Assembly: GCF_009806555.1 (NCBI RefSeq)
Contig: NZ_VUOK01000062.1
Location: forward strand, 1 to 64,000
From: Methylobacterium sp. 2A
GTDB taxonomy: Bacteria > Pseudomonadota > Alphaproteobacteria > Rhizobiales > Beijerinckiaceae
Direction: 5' to 3'
Length of the DNA: 64,000 bases
Part shown: positions 1-9,508 of the stretch, piece after piece
How positions within the stretch are numbered: the stretch's first letter is position 1
How the letters are laid out: every line of letters begins with the position of its first letter
Made by a program: the position numbers and the translations under genes
The notes under the pieces: model-generated
What the model saw: only the letters and a program-made list of their open reading frames with translations
Databases searched by the model: none
What the model was told of the DNA's origin: nothing

Positions 1-339
1 CGCTTCCGCAGCACCGTCGCCGACAGCCTCGTCCCGGTGCTGCGAGCCGGCGACACCGTGATCCTCGACAACCTGCAGGCCCACAAGGTCGCCGGGGTGC
101 GCGAGGCGATCGAGGCGGTGGGCGCGCGGGTCCTCTACCTTCCGCCCTACAGTCCCGAGTTCAACCCGATCGAGCAAATCTTCGCCAAGCTGAAGCACCT
201 GTTACGAACCGCGGTCGCCCGCACCGTGCCCGACCTCTGGGCGGCCATCCGCGATGCCTTCACCCGCTTCACACCAGACGAGTGCCGAAACAGTCTCACT
301 GCTGCTGGTTACGAAGATGACTTGGCCGTCGCTACATAG
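1..339 (+). mobile_element. IS630-family transposase, C-terminal part (cut by window edge)
   Basis: The frame is open from base 1, so the gene starts outside the window. The visible 112 residues are the end of a DDE-superfamily endonuclease of the IS630/Tc1 group. VILDNLQAHK holds the second catalytic Asp, and YSPEFNPIEQIFAKLK holds the last acidic residue in the usual SPxxNPIE setting. IS630 elements insert at TA dinucleotides, and the element end probably lies at the TA at 353-354, just after the stop codon. The downstream nucleotidyltransferase frame continues straight into this end, which suggests that the element interrupted that gene. Whether the transposase is intact cannot be judged from here. 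Confidence 0.9.
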
Positions 340-396
340 GCGGGAATAGCTCTAGACCGAGTTGCGGCTCTCAATCGGGCTCACCGCCTGGGACGG

Positions 397-1134
397 ATGC
401 CGGTCATCGCCGCGCGGATCCTGCGCGCCCTCTCAGAGGCTCGCCTGACGGAACCCGTTCTCGCGACGGTCGGTACGAACGCGCTGTATGGCTACGAGCG
501 AATGGCCGGCGTGCAGATCGACGCATCGATCCCCGAAACAGCCGATTTCGACCTCCTGTACGATGCGCGCGCCAGCCTGAAGCTGGTCGTGCCCGATGCG
601 GCGGCCTCCGGCATCGTCGGCGTTCTGCGCAAAGTCGACTCGTCCTTCGAGATGCTGGGCCGGCGCAGTTACCGCGCCGCCAACCGCGACGGCTACATTG
701 TCGATCTCATCACGCCGGCTCCGAGGGATCCACTCCGGAGTGGCGGTGACCTCCGGATCGGGCGCGACCGCGACGATCTCGTGGCCGTAGAGATCGCTGG
801 GCTGGCTTGGCTGGTGAATAGTCCGAAGGTCCGGGTCACGATCCTCGATCTGCGCGGCTACCCAGCAGAGATGACGATCGCGGACCCGCGGGCCTTCGCC
901 CTTCACAAGGCCTGGTTGGCGCAGAGACCGGATCGAAACGTCGAGAAGCGCCGCCGCGACCGGGCACAGGCGGAGGTGATCGCCGATCTCGTCGCCCGTT
1001 ACCTGCCGCATCTCAGCTTCGACGATCCGGCACTTACGGCGCTGCCGGCCGCGCTCCGCAATCAAGCGGCCACGCTTCTTCCCGCGGAACCGAGCGGCAG
1101 TGGCGCGTCAGATCGGCTGGAGCCCGACTGGTGA
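397..1134 (+). CDS. GSU2403-like nucleotidyltransferase-fold protein, probably 5'-truncated by the IS element
   Basis: The 245-residue reading frame resembles the GSU2403-type nucleotidyltransferase fold: VGTNALYGYE near residue 27, then FDLLYDAR with the acidic pair expected of such folds, and a helical C-terminal half. No substrate is known. The frame is open upstream of this ATG, through 18 codons (DRVAALNRAHRLGR just before the Met), to the stop codon of the IS630 transposase. Those residues read like native protein, so the true N-terminus has probably been lost and the ATG at 397 is only the first one left. It may be a pseudogene. It converges on tolB with 19 bases between them. Confidence 0.7.
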   Translation: MPVIAARILRALSEARLTEPVLATVGTNALYGYERMAGVQIDASIPETADFDLLYDARASLKLVVPDAAASGIVGVLRKVDSSFEMLGRRSYRAANRDGYIVDLITPAPRDPLRSGGDLRIGRDRDDLVAVEIAGLAWLVNSPKVRVTILDLRGYPAEMTIADPRAFALHKAWLAQRPDRNVEKRRRDRAQAEVIADLVARYLPHLSFDDPALTALPAALRNQAATLLPAEPSGSGASDRLEPDW

Positions 1135-1144
1135 GCCGGGCTCC
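1119..1144. terminator. Possible bidirectional hairpin between convergent genes
   Basis: A perfect 8-bp stem, GGAGCCCG (1119-1126) and CGGGCTCC (1137-1144), with a 10-base loop overlaps the nucleotidyltransferase stop and lies just past the tolB stop on the other strand. There is no clear T-run on either side, so termination is only a suggestion. Confidence 0.35.
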
Positions 1145-1153
1145 CGGCCGCCC

Positions 1154-2491
1154 TCAGCGCCCGCCGAGCAGCGGCGACCAGGTCGGATCCGACGCGTAGG
1201 CCGGGGTCGGGACCGGCTGCTCGACGCGGCCGGTGATGTCGACCATGAACAGCTTGCCGCCGCCCTGGCCGCCGGGATCGCGGAAGAACAGCACGTACTG
1301 GCCGTTCGGCGCGAAGGTCGGACCCTCGTTGTGGAAGCCCTCGGTGAGGACGCGCTCGCCGGACCCGTCCGGCTTCGAGACGCAGATCGCGAAGCCGCCG
1401 TTGCGCTGGCGGGTATAGGCGATCAGGTCGCCGCGGGGCGAGAAGGCCGGCTGCGAGGCCGAACCCGGCCCGAAGGTGATGCGGTGCGGGTTCGAGCCAT
1501 CCGCCCCCATCACGTAGACCTGCTGCGAGCCGCCGCGATCCGACTCGAAGGCGATCTGCGTGCCGTCCGGCGAGTAGGTCGGCGAGGTGTCGATCGCCAT
1601 GCCGTTGGTGATCGAATGCTGCGCCTTCGAAGCGATGTCCATGGTCACGATGTCGGCGTTGCCGCCCTGCTGGACGCTCATCACGATCTTGCGGCCGTCC
1701 GGGGAGAAGCGCGGGCTCGCGCTCATCGAATCGACGTTGCCGAGCGCCTGCCGCGAGCCGGTCTCCAGGTTGATCATCTGCACCCGCGGCTGGTGCCCGG
1801 TGGCCTGGGCCATGAAGGCGATGTCCTGGGTGGCTGGCGAGTAGCGGGGCGCCACGATCGACATCTCGCCGCTCGTGATCGCACGGACGTTGGCGCCGTC
1901 CTGGTCCATGACCATCAGGCGCTTGCGCCGGTTCTCCTTCGGGCCGGTCTCGTCCACGAAGGCGATGCGGCTGTCGAACCAGGGGCCGAGCCCGGTGATC
2001 TTGGTGTAGACCGCGTCCGAGATCAGGTGGCCGGTGCGCCGGACATTGGCGGCGTCGGTGCCGTATTGCTGGCCGGTCATCTGCTGGCCGGAGGTCACGT
2101 CCCAGAGCCGGAACTCGACCTTGACCCGGCCGGCCTCGCGCACGACACGGCCGGTGACGAGCCCCTGGACGCCGGTGGCCCGCCACTTCTCGAAGTTCGG
2201 CGCGGCGTCGAAATTCGGCTGCTCCGGGAAGCGGGCATGATCGAGGGGCGTGAAATAGCCCGAGCGGCGCAGATTGTTGGTCACCACGCCGGAGACGAGG
2301 CCGGCGAGGCTCGGATCGCCGCCGAAATCCGCGATGGCGATGGGCATCGGCTGGAAGTTGCCGCCGCCGATGCGCAGTTGCAGCTGCGCCTGGGCGGGCC
2401 CGGCCAGGAAGGCCGTCAGCAGCGTGAAGACCGCGATCAGGCGCGCGGCGAAGGACGTCGGGCGGCGCCCGACGGAGGGCAAGTGCAGCAT
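1154..2491 (-). CDS. tolB: Tol-Pal system beta-propeller protein TolB
   Basis: Periplasmic TolB, which links TolA and Pal during outer-membrane constriction. The chosen ATG at 2491 gives a clear signal peptide (basic start, LIAVFTLLTAFLAG core, AQA cleavage site). A TTG at 2563 overlapping the tolA stop would add 24 residues before it and is less likely. The N-terminal domain (to about residue 140) precedes WD40-like PD40 repeats with recurring SPDG motifs (FSPDGRKI, YSPDGTQI, FSPRGDLI), forming the propeller to the C-terminus. It is the last gene of tolQRAB. The usual next gene, pal, is missing here; a truncated gene and an IS element lie beyond it. Confidence 0.95.
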   Translation of the reverse strand: MLHLPSVGRRPTSFAARLIAVFTLLTAFLAGPAQAQLQLRIGGGNFQPMPIAIADFGGDPSLAGLVSGVVTNNLRRSGYFTPLDHARFPEQPNFDAAPNFEKWRATGVQGLVTGRVVREAGRVKVEFRLWDVTSGQQMTGQQYGTDAANVRRTGHLISDAVYTKITGLGPWFDSRIAFVDETGPKENRRKRLMVMDQDGANVRAITSGEMSIVAPRYSPATQDIAFMAQATGHQPRVQMINLETGSRQALGNVDSMSASPRFSPDGRKIVMSVQQGGNADIVTMDIASKAQHSITNGMAIDTSPTYSPDGTQIAFESDRGGSQQVYVMGADGSNPHRITFGPGSASQPAFSPRGDLIAYTRQRNGGFAICVSKPDGSGERVLTEGFHNEGPTFAPNGQYVLFFRDPGGQGGGKLFMVDITGRVEQPVPTPAYASDPTWSPLLGGR

Positions 2492-2559
2492 GGTGAGTCG
2501 GATCCGAGTGACGATCTGACGAGGCGGTTGGATCAGGGCGGAAGAAGGGCTGGAGGGCG

Positions 2560-3927
2560 TCAAGTCGCCGTGAACTCGAACTCCGCGTTGATGGCCTTCC
2601 AGTCGTTGTAATACGGCGCGTAGGTGGCCGGAATGTTGTACGGCGCGCAGCGGCGGACCGCCCGGAGCGCGGCCTGCGCGATCGACTGATCCACCGCGCT
2701 CGCCCCGCCGCGCATGATCCGCGGCTCGGTGCTGAGCGAGCCGTTCGGGTTCAGGCGGATGTCGAGCACGGGCAGGACCACGCCCTGGGCCGCCCCGGGG
2801 GGCGCCGAGTAGCAGCGCTCGATCTGCTGCTGGAGCAGGCCGACCAGGGCATCGCGCAGCGACGGCGACAGGCGCTGGGCATTCCCGGTCGCGGCACCGA
2901 GCGCCGCCACCTTCTGCACGGTGTGGCCGGTGGCGCCGGTCGATTGCGACGGGGCCTTCGAGGCGAGCATCGAGCGGATGTCGCCCGCGTTGAACTTGTT
3001 GGCGAGTTCGGCCTGCTTGCGCGCCTTGGCCTCCGCGTCGGCCTTGGCCTTCGCGTCCGCCATCGCCTTGGCCTTCGCCTTGGCGGCAGCCTCGGCCTTG
3101 GCGGCGGCTTCGGCCTTGGCCGCCTCCGCTTTGGCCTTGGCAGCGGCCTCCGCCTTCTCGCGCTCGGCCTCGGCCTTCGCCTCGGCGAGTTCCTTCTGAC
3201 GCTCGGCTTCGGCCTCGGCCTTCGCCTTGGCGTCGGCCGCCTTCTTGGCAGCTTCCTTGGCGGCTTCCGCCTTGGCGGCGGCTTCGGCCTTCGCCTTCGC
3301 GGCGGCGGCCTTCTGGGCGGCCAGTTCGGCTTCGGCCTCCTGCTTCTCGATCAACTTATCGAGCTGCTCGCGCTTCTCGGCCTCGGCCTTCGCGGCCGCA
3401 TCCGCCTTTGCCTTGGCTTCAGCCTTGGCGGCCGCAGCCTTCTCGGCGGCCGCCTTCTCGGCCGCGGCCTTGGCGGCCTTCTCGGCAGCCTTTTCCGCGG
3501 CCTTCTCAGCCGCCTTCTCGGCGTCGCGCTTTTCCTGTGCCGCCTTGGCGGCCTGGGCCGCCTCCTGCGGGTCCGGCTCGGCGCGCAGCGGCATCTCCTC
3601 CGCGTTGGCGAGCTTCATATCGGCCGTGCGGGTGGGGGCGGTAGGCGCGTCCTGCTTGGAATTCTCGGGCTCGCGATCCTCGAATTTCTCCGCCTTGCGG
3701 TCGGCCCGCGAGGTCGCATTCGGCATCGGCTTGTCGGCCTGCCGCTCGCCCTTGGTGATCTCGGAGAACTGGTTCTCGGTGATCACCTCGACGGGCACGC
3801 CCTCCTGGGCCTCCGGCAGGGCCGGGGCCGCGACGCTGAACAGCGCCAGCGCGAGGAGCGCCACATGGGTGCCGGCGGAGATCCAGACACCCGGTTCCTT
3901 GCGGTCGAAGCGGAACTCCACGGCCAA
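2560..3927 (-). CDS. tolA: TolA-like cell envelope protein
   Basis: This 455-residue protein has TolA architecture: a short cytoplasmic start, one membrane helix at about residues 18-38 (THVALLALALFSVAAPAL), a very long Ala/Lys/Glu-rich helical stalk (about 100-320), and a C-terminal TonB/TolA-like domain that contains CYSAPPG and ends in EFEFTAT. It spans the periplasm and couples the TolQR motor to TolB/Pal. It lies four bases after tolR, and tolB follows it. The low-complexity stalk (AEKAAAEKA-type repeats) creates long spurious open frames on the opposite strand. Confidence 0.93.
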   Translation of the reverse strand: MAVEFRFDRKEPGVWISAGTHVALLALALFSVAAPALPEAQEGVPVEVITENQFSEITKGERQADKPMPNATSRADRKAEKFEDREPENSKQDAPTAPTRTADMKLANAEEMPLRAEPDPQEAAQAAKAAQEKRDAEKAAEKAAEKAAEKAAKAAAEKAAAEKAAAAKAEAKAKADAAAKAEAEKREQLDKLIEKQEAEAELAAQKAAAAKAKAEAAAKAEAAKEAAKKAADAKAKAEAEAERQKELAEAKAEAEREKAEAAAKAKAEAAKAEAAAKAEAAAKAKAKAMADAKAKADAEAKARKQAELANKFNAGDIRSMLASKAPSQSTGATGHTVQKVAALGAATGNAQRLSPSLRDALVGLLQQQIERCYSAPPGAAQGVVLPVLDIRLNPNGSLSTEPRIMRGGASAVDQSIAQAALRAVRRCAPYNIPATYAPYYNDWKAINAEFEFTAT

Positions 3928-3931
3928 CGCC

Positions 3932-4378
3932 CTACTGATGCTCAGGCTCGGTCACGAGGGCGACCTTCTTGAAGCCGCCGCCGGTCACGATCGCCATCAC
4001 CTGCGCCACGCGGCCGTAATCGACCCGCTTGTCGCCGCGCACGAAGACGCGCTCCTCGGTTCCGGTCTTGGCGGTTTCCATGAGCTTCGGCACGATCGTG
4101 TCGTCGGTGAGTTCGTCCTCGCCGAGGAAGACCTGCCCGGTCTGGCGGATCGACAGGGTGACCGGCTTCACGTCGGAATTGAGCGGCGAGGCCTTCGATT
4201 GCGGCAGGTCCAGCGGCACGCCGACCGTCATCATCGGCGCCGCCACCATGAAGATGATCAGGAGCACCAGCACGACGTCGATGAACGGCGTCATGTTGAT
4301 CTCGTTGATCGGGCCGCCGCGACGGCCCCGGCGGCGGCGCTTGCCGCCGCCCTGTGATGCGCCCGCTGCCATGCCCAT
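3932..4378 (-). CDS. tolR: Protein TolR (ExbD/TolR family)
   Basis: This 148-residue inner-membrane protein is part of the proton-driven TolQR motor. The basic N-terminus precedes the family signature INMTPFIDVVLVLLIIFMV (about residues 26-45), whose Asp in the membrane helix carries protons. A small periplasmic domain follows. It lies between tolQ and tolA, in the standard order, with short gaps that suggest one transcript. Confidence 0.96.
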   Translation of the reverse strand: MGMAAGASQGGGKRRRRGRRGGPINEINMTPFIDVVLVLLIIFMVAAPMMTVGVPLDLPQSKASPLNSDVKPVTLSIRQTGQVFLGEDELTDDTIVPKLMETAKTGTEERVFVRGDKRVDYGRVAQVMAIVTGGGFKKVALVTEPEHQ

Positions 4379-4402
4379 GGTGGTGTCTCCTCCGGATCGG
4401 CC

Positions 4403-5119
<717 letters not shown>

Positions 5120-5428
5120 CCGTCGAGGTCTCCTGCTCCGGACCGCGCTGCGCCGGGCGAGGCCCGCGTCCGCCGGATCCGTGAGCGATATCAAGGCTGT
5201 CGCCCGCGAATCTGTCGAAAGTAAGGGCCGTCGGCGGCCCCCGCGCCCCGCCGTGGCAGCGGCTCTGTTAAGGGCGCGGCAGGGTTAAGGATCGGTTTCG
5301 ATCCCGGCGATCCTGAGGCGCCCGGCTGTTCGAACGAGGGCGGGGTGGACCTGCAAGAACCGCCTCCCTTATGGTCGCAGGCAGCCGCGCCGAGTCGCGC
5401 GTCACTTCGAGACCAGCACAGGAAGCGC

Positions 5429-6217
5429 ATGACACTTCCCGTTCCCAGTCTTCAGGAACTCCTACCCACGGGTCACGCCCGGTTCCTCGGATGGTCCTGC
5501 ATCGCCGACCCCGCCATCGCGGGGGCCCTGGCGCGGGCCGGGTTCGATGCCGTGCTGCTCGATCAACAGCACGGCGCCTACGATTACAGGTCGAGCTGCG
5601 CGGCGATCACCGAGGTGGCGCTCGCGGGCAAGCCCGCTCTGGTGCGCGTGCCGGTCGGCGACTTCGCCATGGTGTCGCGGATGCTGGATGCGGGCGCGGC
5701 CGGGATCGTGGCACCGATGATCAACACGGTGGCGCAGGCCGAGGCGCTCGCCGCCGCCGCCAAGTTCCCGCCGGTCGGTGAGCGCAGCTGGGGACCCGAC
5801 CGGGCGATCGTGCTGTCCGGCCTGCGGGACGGGGCGGAGTATCTCGCGGTCGGCAACGCGCGTGCCCTCACCATCGCCATGTGCGAGACGGTGGAATCGA
5901 TTGCCGCGCTGGAGGCGATCCTGGCGGTGCCGGGCATCGACGGCATCCTGGTCGGGCCCGCGGACCTCTCGATCGCCCTGTCGAAGGGCGCGGCCATCGA
6001 TCCGTCGGGCTCGGCCGTCACGGCGGCTCTGGGCGAGATCGTCCGCAAGACCCTGGCGGCCGGCAAGCTGCCCTGTGCCTTCGCGCCCTCGGCGGCCCGG
6101 GCACGCGAGATGGTTGCGATGGGCTTCCAGCTGGTATCGATCGAATACGACGCCATGACCATCGCGGAGGCGTTCGCGCGGCTGCTGCGTCAGGCCGACC
6201 CGTCCCGGGCGGGCTGA
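5429..6217 (+). CDS. HpcH/HpaI-family aldolase
   Basis: This 262-residue TIM-barrel protein belongs to the HpcH/HpaI aldolase / citrate lyase beta family. These are metal-dependent class II enzymes that cleave 2-keto-3-deoxy sugar acids or 4-hydroxy-2-oxo acids to pyruvate plus an aldehyde. Family motifs are FDAVLLDQQHGAYDY with the catalytic His, a MIETVES-like stretch (AMCETVESIAALE) with a metal-binding Glu, and ILVGPADLSIAL with the metal-binding Asp. The ATG at 5429 has AGGA six bases upstream. It is transcribed alone, in opposite direction to tolQ and ybgC, and so splits the usual ybgC-tolQ pair. The natural substrate cannot be told. Confidence 0.85.
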   Translation: MTLPVPSLQELLPTGHARFLGWSCIADPAIAGALARAGFDAVLLDQQHGAYDYRSSCAAITEVALAGKPALVRVPVGDFAMVSRMLDAGAAGIVAPMINTVAQAEALAAAAKFPPVGERSWGPDRAIVLSGLRDGAEYLAVGNARALTIAMCETVESIAALEAILAVPGIDGILVGPADLSIALSKGAAIDPSGSAVTAALGEIVRKTLAAGKLPCAFAPSAARAREMVAMGFQLVSIEYDAMTIAEAFARLLRQADPSRAG

Positions 6218-6220
6218 GGC

Positions 6221-6667
6221 CTACTCCGCCGGGGCGAGCCGGCGCCGCAGGGCGTCGGGCAGGCGGACCGCACGGCCCTCGCGGACACACGCCACCGTCA
6301 CGTCGGCGGCGACCAGCAGCGCATCGCCCCGGCGCACCTCCTGGGCGAGCTGCATGGAGGCGCCGCGAAGCGCCTTCGTGTGCGTGAGGATCGTCAAGAG
6401 ATCGTCCATCCGAGCCGGGCTCACGAAATCGAGGCTCATCCGGCGGACGACGAAGACGAGACCCTCTGCCGCGCGGTGGAGTTCGGACTGGTCGCCGGCG
6501 AGGCCACGGAGCAGTTCCGTGCGGCCGCGCTCCAGGAAGCGCAGGTAGCTCGCATGGTAGACGAAGCCCGAGAAATCGGTGTCCTCGTAGTAGACGCGCA
6601 CGCTCAACTGATGGGGCGGAGCGTCCTCTGCCCTGGGGGTGCCGATCGCGGGGTCGAATGCGCTCAT
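6221..6667 (-). CDS. ybgC: Tol-Pal-associated acyl-CoA thioesterase YbgC
   Basis: This 148-residue hotdog-fold thioesterase has the family motif YYEDTDFSGFVYHASYLRFLERGR, in which the Asp is catalytic. YbgC proteins hydrolyse acyl-CoA or acyl-ACP and associate with phospholipid synthesis enzymes at the membrane; the gene usually precedes tolQ. Here the aldolase gene on the other strand stands between ybgC and tolQ. Its stop lies three bases from the aldolase stop (convergent). Confidence 0.92.
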   Translation of the reverse strand: MSAFDPAIGTPRAEDAPPHQLSVRVYYEDTDFSGFVYHASYLRFLERGRTELLRGLAGDQSELHRAAEGLVFVVRRMSLDFVSPARMDDLLTILTHTKALRGASMQLAQEVRRGDALLVAADVTVACVREGRAVRLPDALRRRLAPAE

Positions 6668-6707
6668 GCCGGTCCTTTAACGGCCGGCCGCCTTGGGGTG
6701 CAACGCG

Positions 6708-6737
6708 GCGAAGGCCGCCCCGGAGGACGGCCTTCGC
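6708..6737 (-). terminator. Hairpin after the DUF4142 gene
   Basis: A perfect 10-bp stem, GCGAAGGCCG (6708-6717) and CGGCCTTCGC (6728-6737), with a 10-base loop lies between the stop of the DUF4142 gene and the start of ybgC. No T-run follows on the minus strand. It may end or attenuate transcription before ybgC. Confidence 0.5.
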
Positions 6738-6762
6738 GATGGCGGGTCTTGAGCGGGTTCGA

Positions 6763-7485
6763 TCAGCCGCCGATGCGGTCGGCGATGCTCGCCGAATGCG
6801 CATGCTCGTCGGCGATGTAAGGCAGAGCCTCGGTGGCGAACTTGCGGCCCTGGGCATTGTCGCCCGACTTCGCGTAGGCATCGTACAGCGCCAGGGTCTG
6901 GGCGTCGGAGCGGGCCTGCTGGTCGATGTAGGTGCGGTCGAACGAACGGCCGTTCGGCGCCGACTGCAGCTGCGCCAGACGCGCCTGGCCACGCGCACCG
7001 AGGGCCACGCGGCGACCCGGCTCGGCCGGGCTGTTGTCGACGATGCCGACCGCACCGAGCGCGCCGCCCACGATGCTGGTGCCGAGGTTCGCGGCGACGG
7101 TCACCGGCGCGAGCACGAGGCCGACCGGATTGCTCAGATCGGTCCGTAAGCCCTGGTTGTCGGAGACGATCGTGCCGTTGCGCGACAGAGAGGTGTTCGG
7201 CGGCAGCAGGGCGTCGGTGGTCGCCTTGCGCTCGACCAGGACGCGGTTGGCGTAGTTGCGGACCTGCGGGTTGCGCGAGCGCTGCAGGGCGATCCGGCTC
7301 GCCTCGATGCTGGCGGCATCCGAACGCAGGGCCTCGGCCCGGAAGACCGGAGTCTCGGTAACGGCGGCGCCGACACCGTCCTGCTGGGCGAAGGGCAGCA
7401 CGCGGATCGGAAGCGCGTCCTGCGCGAAGGCCGGAGCAGTGAGGGCGGCGGAGAGGCCGAGGACGGCGAGCGTCATCTTCTTCAT
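6763..7485 (-). CDS. DUF4142 domain-containing secreted protein
   Basis: The 240-residue protein starts with a clear signal peptide (MKKMTLAVLGLSAALTAPAFA). The mature part has the helical DUF4142 features: a segment around SRNPQVRNYANRVLVERKATTDALL, and a second around DRTYIDQQARSDAQTLALYDAYAKSGDNAQGRKFA, close to the family pattern of a ferritin-like helical bundle. The family's role is unknown; it is often linked to stress. A Gly/Ala-rich insert near residues 125-150 looks membrane-prone or flexible. It sits between ruvB and ybgC, which are neighbours in many alphaproteobacteria. Confidence 0.8.
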   Translation of the reverse strand: MKKMTLAVLGLSAALTAPAFAQDALPIRVLPFAQQDGVGAAVTETPVFRAEALRSDAASIEASRIALQRSRNPQVRNYANRVLVERKATTDALLPPNTSLSRNGTIVSDNQGLRTDLSNPVGLVLAPVTVAANLGTSIVGGALGAVGIVDNSPAEPGRRVALGARGQARLAQLQSAPNGRSFDRTYIDQQARSDAQTLALYDAYAKSGDNAQGRKFATEALPYIADEHAHSASIADRIGG

Positions 7486-7853
7486 GGCGAAAGTCTATCC
7501 TGATGCTGTTCTTGAGGGCTCGAAGATCTGTCGCGCGCCGTGGGACGGAGCCGCGGCTGCGACAGCCTCGCCGGCGCCAGATCGATTTGGCGCGGTCGCC
7601 TCCACAACAGGCGCGTTTCGGCCCTGTTCCATCGCGCAGCACATTTTTTTGCCGCCTTGTCTGCTTAAGTACGCGCCGACAAGCTTGGCTTTACGGAAGA
7701 AGATCGCCCGGGAAAAAGCCAACCGTGGAAGGATGTTGTCGCCGTTGCGCTGCAGCATGGGCTGGAACGGTCATGATCAGCCCGTGCGCGCTACGTATGA
7801 ATCTCAAGAAGTGCTGAAACGAGCCGGGCGCATAGGTGCGCACGGCGACGTGA
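7486..7853. other. Intergenic region between ruvB and the DUF4142 gene
   Basis: This 368-base stretch holds the 3' flank of ruvB and the promoter region of the DUF4142 gene, both on the minus strand. It is less GC-rich around 7640-7710 and contains an inverted CTTGTC/GACAAG pair around a TTAAGTAC core. Short open frames here have no family resemblance and no convincing ribosome binding site. Confidence 0.4.
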
Positions 7854-8912
7854 TCAGTCGCCGTTCTCATCTAGGAAATTCGGCTGGTCCTTGGGATCCT
7901 GGCGGGGCTCGGCGAGACCCAGGTGTTTGTAGGCATGACGGGTGAGCACGCGCCCGCGGGGGGTACGCTGCACGAAGCCGCGCTGGATCAGGTAGGGCTC
8001 GATGATGTCCTCGATCGCGTCGCGCGGCTCCGACAGGGCCGCCCCGATCGTCTCGATCCCGACAGGACCGCCCCCGAACGCGCGCGCAATCAGGCTCAGG
8101 TACTTGCGGTCCATCACGTCGAGACCCGCCTCGTCGACATCCAGCAGCTTCAGCGCCCGGTCGGCGATCGCCCGCGTCACCGTCTCGGCCTCCGCCACCA
8201 CCGCAAAATCGCGCACCCGCCGCAGCAGACGCCCCGCGATCCGCGGCGTGCCGCGCGCCCGCCTTGCGATCTCGTTGGCGCCCTCAGCCGACATGCCGAG
8301 ACCCAGCACCCGCGCGCCGCGGGCCACGATCTGCTCCAGCTCGTCGATGGCGTAGAATTCCAGCCGGATCGGGATGCCGAACCGGTCGCGCAGGGGCGTC
8401 GTCAGCAGCCCCGCGCGGGTGGTGGCGCCGACCAGCGTGAACTTGGGCAGGTCGATCTTGACCGAGCGCGCCGCCGGCCCCTCGCCGATGATCAGGTCGA
8501 GCTGGTAATCCTCCATGGCCGGGTAGAGGATCTCCTCCACCGCCGGGTTGAGCCGGTGGATCTCGTCGATGAACAGGACGTCGCGCTCGTCGAGATTGGT
8601 GAGCTGGGCGGCGAGATCGCCGGCCTTGGCGATGACCGGGCCGGACGTGGAGCGGAAGTTCACGCCGAGCTCGCGGGCGACGATCTGGGCGAGCGTCGTC
8701 TTGCCGAGCCCGGGGGGGCCGACGAACAGCACGTGGTCGAGGGCCTGGCCGGTCTTGCGGGCGGCCTCGATGAAGATCTGCATGTTGGCCCGCGCCGCGC
8801 GCTGGCCGATGAACTCGGACAGGCTCAGGGGGCGGATCGTCTGATCGGCGTCATCGGCCCGCTTCTCAGGCGTCAGAAGCGCGTTGGTCGGCGGTTTCGG
8901 CTTGCTCATCAA
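7854..8912 (-). CDS. ruvB: Holliday junction branch migration ATPase RuvB
   Basis: This 352-residue AAA+ motor drives branch migration with RuvA. GPPGLGKTT (Walker A, about residue 65), FIDEIHR (Walker B), GATTRAGLL (sensor 1) and GTPRIAGRLLRRVRDF (sensor 2 arginine) are all present, followed by the C-terminal winged helix. Length matches the family. Two adjacent ATGs allow a start at 8912 or 8909. ruvC and ruvA, which usually precede ruvB, are absent directly upstream; a divergent small gene is found instead. Confidence 0.97.
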   Translation of the reverse strand: MMSKPKPPTNALLTPEKRADDADQTIRPLSLSEFIGQRAARANMQIFIEAARKTGQALDHVLFVGPPGLGKTTLAQIVARELGVNFRSTSGPVIAKAGDLAAQLTNLDERDVLFIDEIHRLNPAVEEILYPAMEDYQLDLIIGEGPAARSVKIDLPKFTLVGATTRAGLLTTPLRDRFGIPIRLEFYAIDELEQIVARGARVLGLGMSAEGANEIARRARGTPRIAGRLLRRVRDFAVVAEAETVTRAIADRALKLLDVDEAGLDVMDRKYLSLIARAFGGGPVGIETIGAALSEPRDAIEDIIEPYLIQRGFVQRTPRGRVLTRHAYKHLGLAEPRQDPKDQPNFLDENGD

Positions 8913-9140
8913 CCTGGCTTCTGGACGCGTGCTTCGTGGAAAGGACGGGGCGTCTGCGGGGCCCCGGCCGCTTTCCGCATGCGGGCCGGATCTCCTTACC
9001 GGCGAATGCCGGGAAGTCTAAGCGCCGTCCTCGGATGCGCGCCGCCGCACATGATCCACCGCCCTTCGTGAAACCGAAGCGGCAGCCCGCGCATTTCTGC
9101 ACCAATCCCCCAAGCACGGCCGCAGGGCGCTCCCTTCATC

Positions 9141-9374
9141 ATGACACTCCGCACCACCGTATTCGGCGCAGCCGGCGCCGCGCTTCTATTTGCGACCGCG
9201 GCGGCCCAGGCTGCGGCTGGCCCCGCCGAGACCAAGGTCGCCGATGCCGGCCCGCAGGTGCACGCCACCGCCAGCGCCGACCGGGATGACGAGGCGAGCT
9301 GCAGCCGGGCACGGCGCCGCCTGTGGATCGAGGGCGAGGGCTGGGTCGTCCGACGCATCACCACCTGCCGCTGA
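9141..9374 (+). CDS. Small secreted protein of unknown function
   Basis: A 77-residue protein with a signal peptide (MTLRTTVFGAAGAALLFATAAAQA). The mature part ends in LWIEGEGWVVRRITTC. Two Cys residues (in SCSRARRR and near the end) could form a disulfide. No family is recognised. It is divergent from ruvB across a 228-base gap in which no other gene is seen. Confidence 0.6.
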   Translation: MTLRTTVFGAAGAALLFATAAAQAAAGPAETKVADAGPQVHATASADRDDEASCSRARRRLWIEGEGWVVRRITTCR

Positions 9375-9508
9375 TCCGGCGCCGGCTCCCGGCCCGGACC
9401 GGCTACGTTACGCAGTCTTCGCGACTGGAGCCGCGGAACGGCGTGAGGTCGGGTCGGTTCCCCAGCATCCTGCGCCAGTCGTGCGCGCCGACGGAGTGAA
9501 ACCGGCCT

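Noticed and set aside
2921..3927. Repeat-like Ala/Leu/Gly-rich frames opposite tolA, suspected as a repeat protein
   Set aside because: They are the complement of the Ala/Lys/Glu stalk codons of tolA.
7495..7758. 87-residue minus-strand frame upstream of the DUF4142 gene
   Set aside because: It occupies the likely promoter region and lacks coding features.
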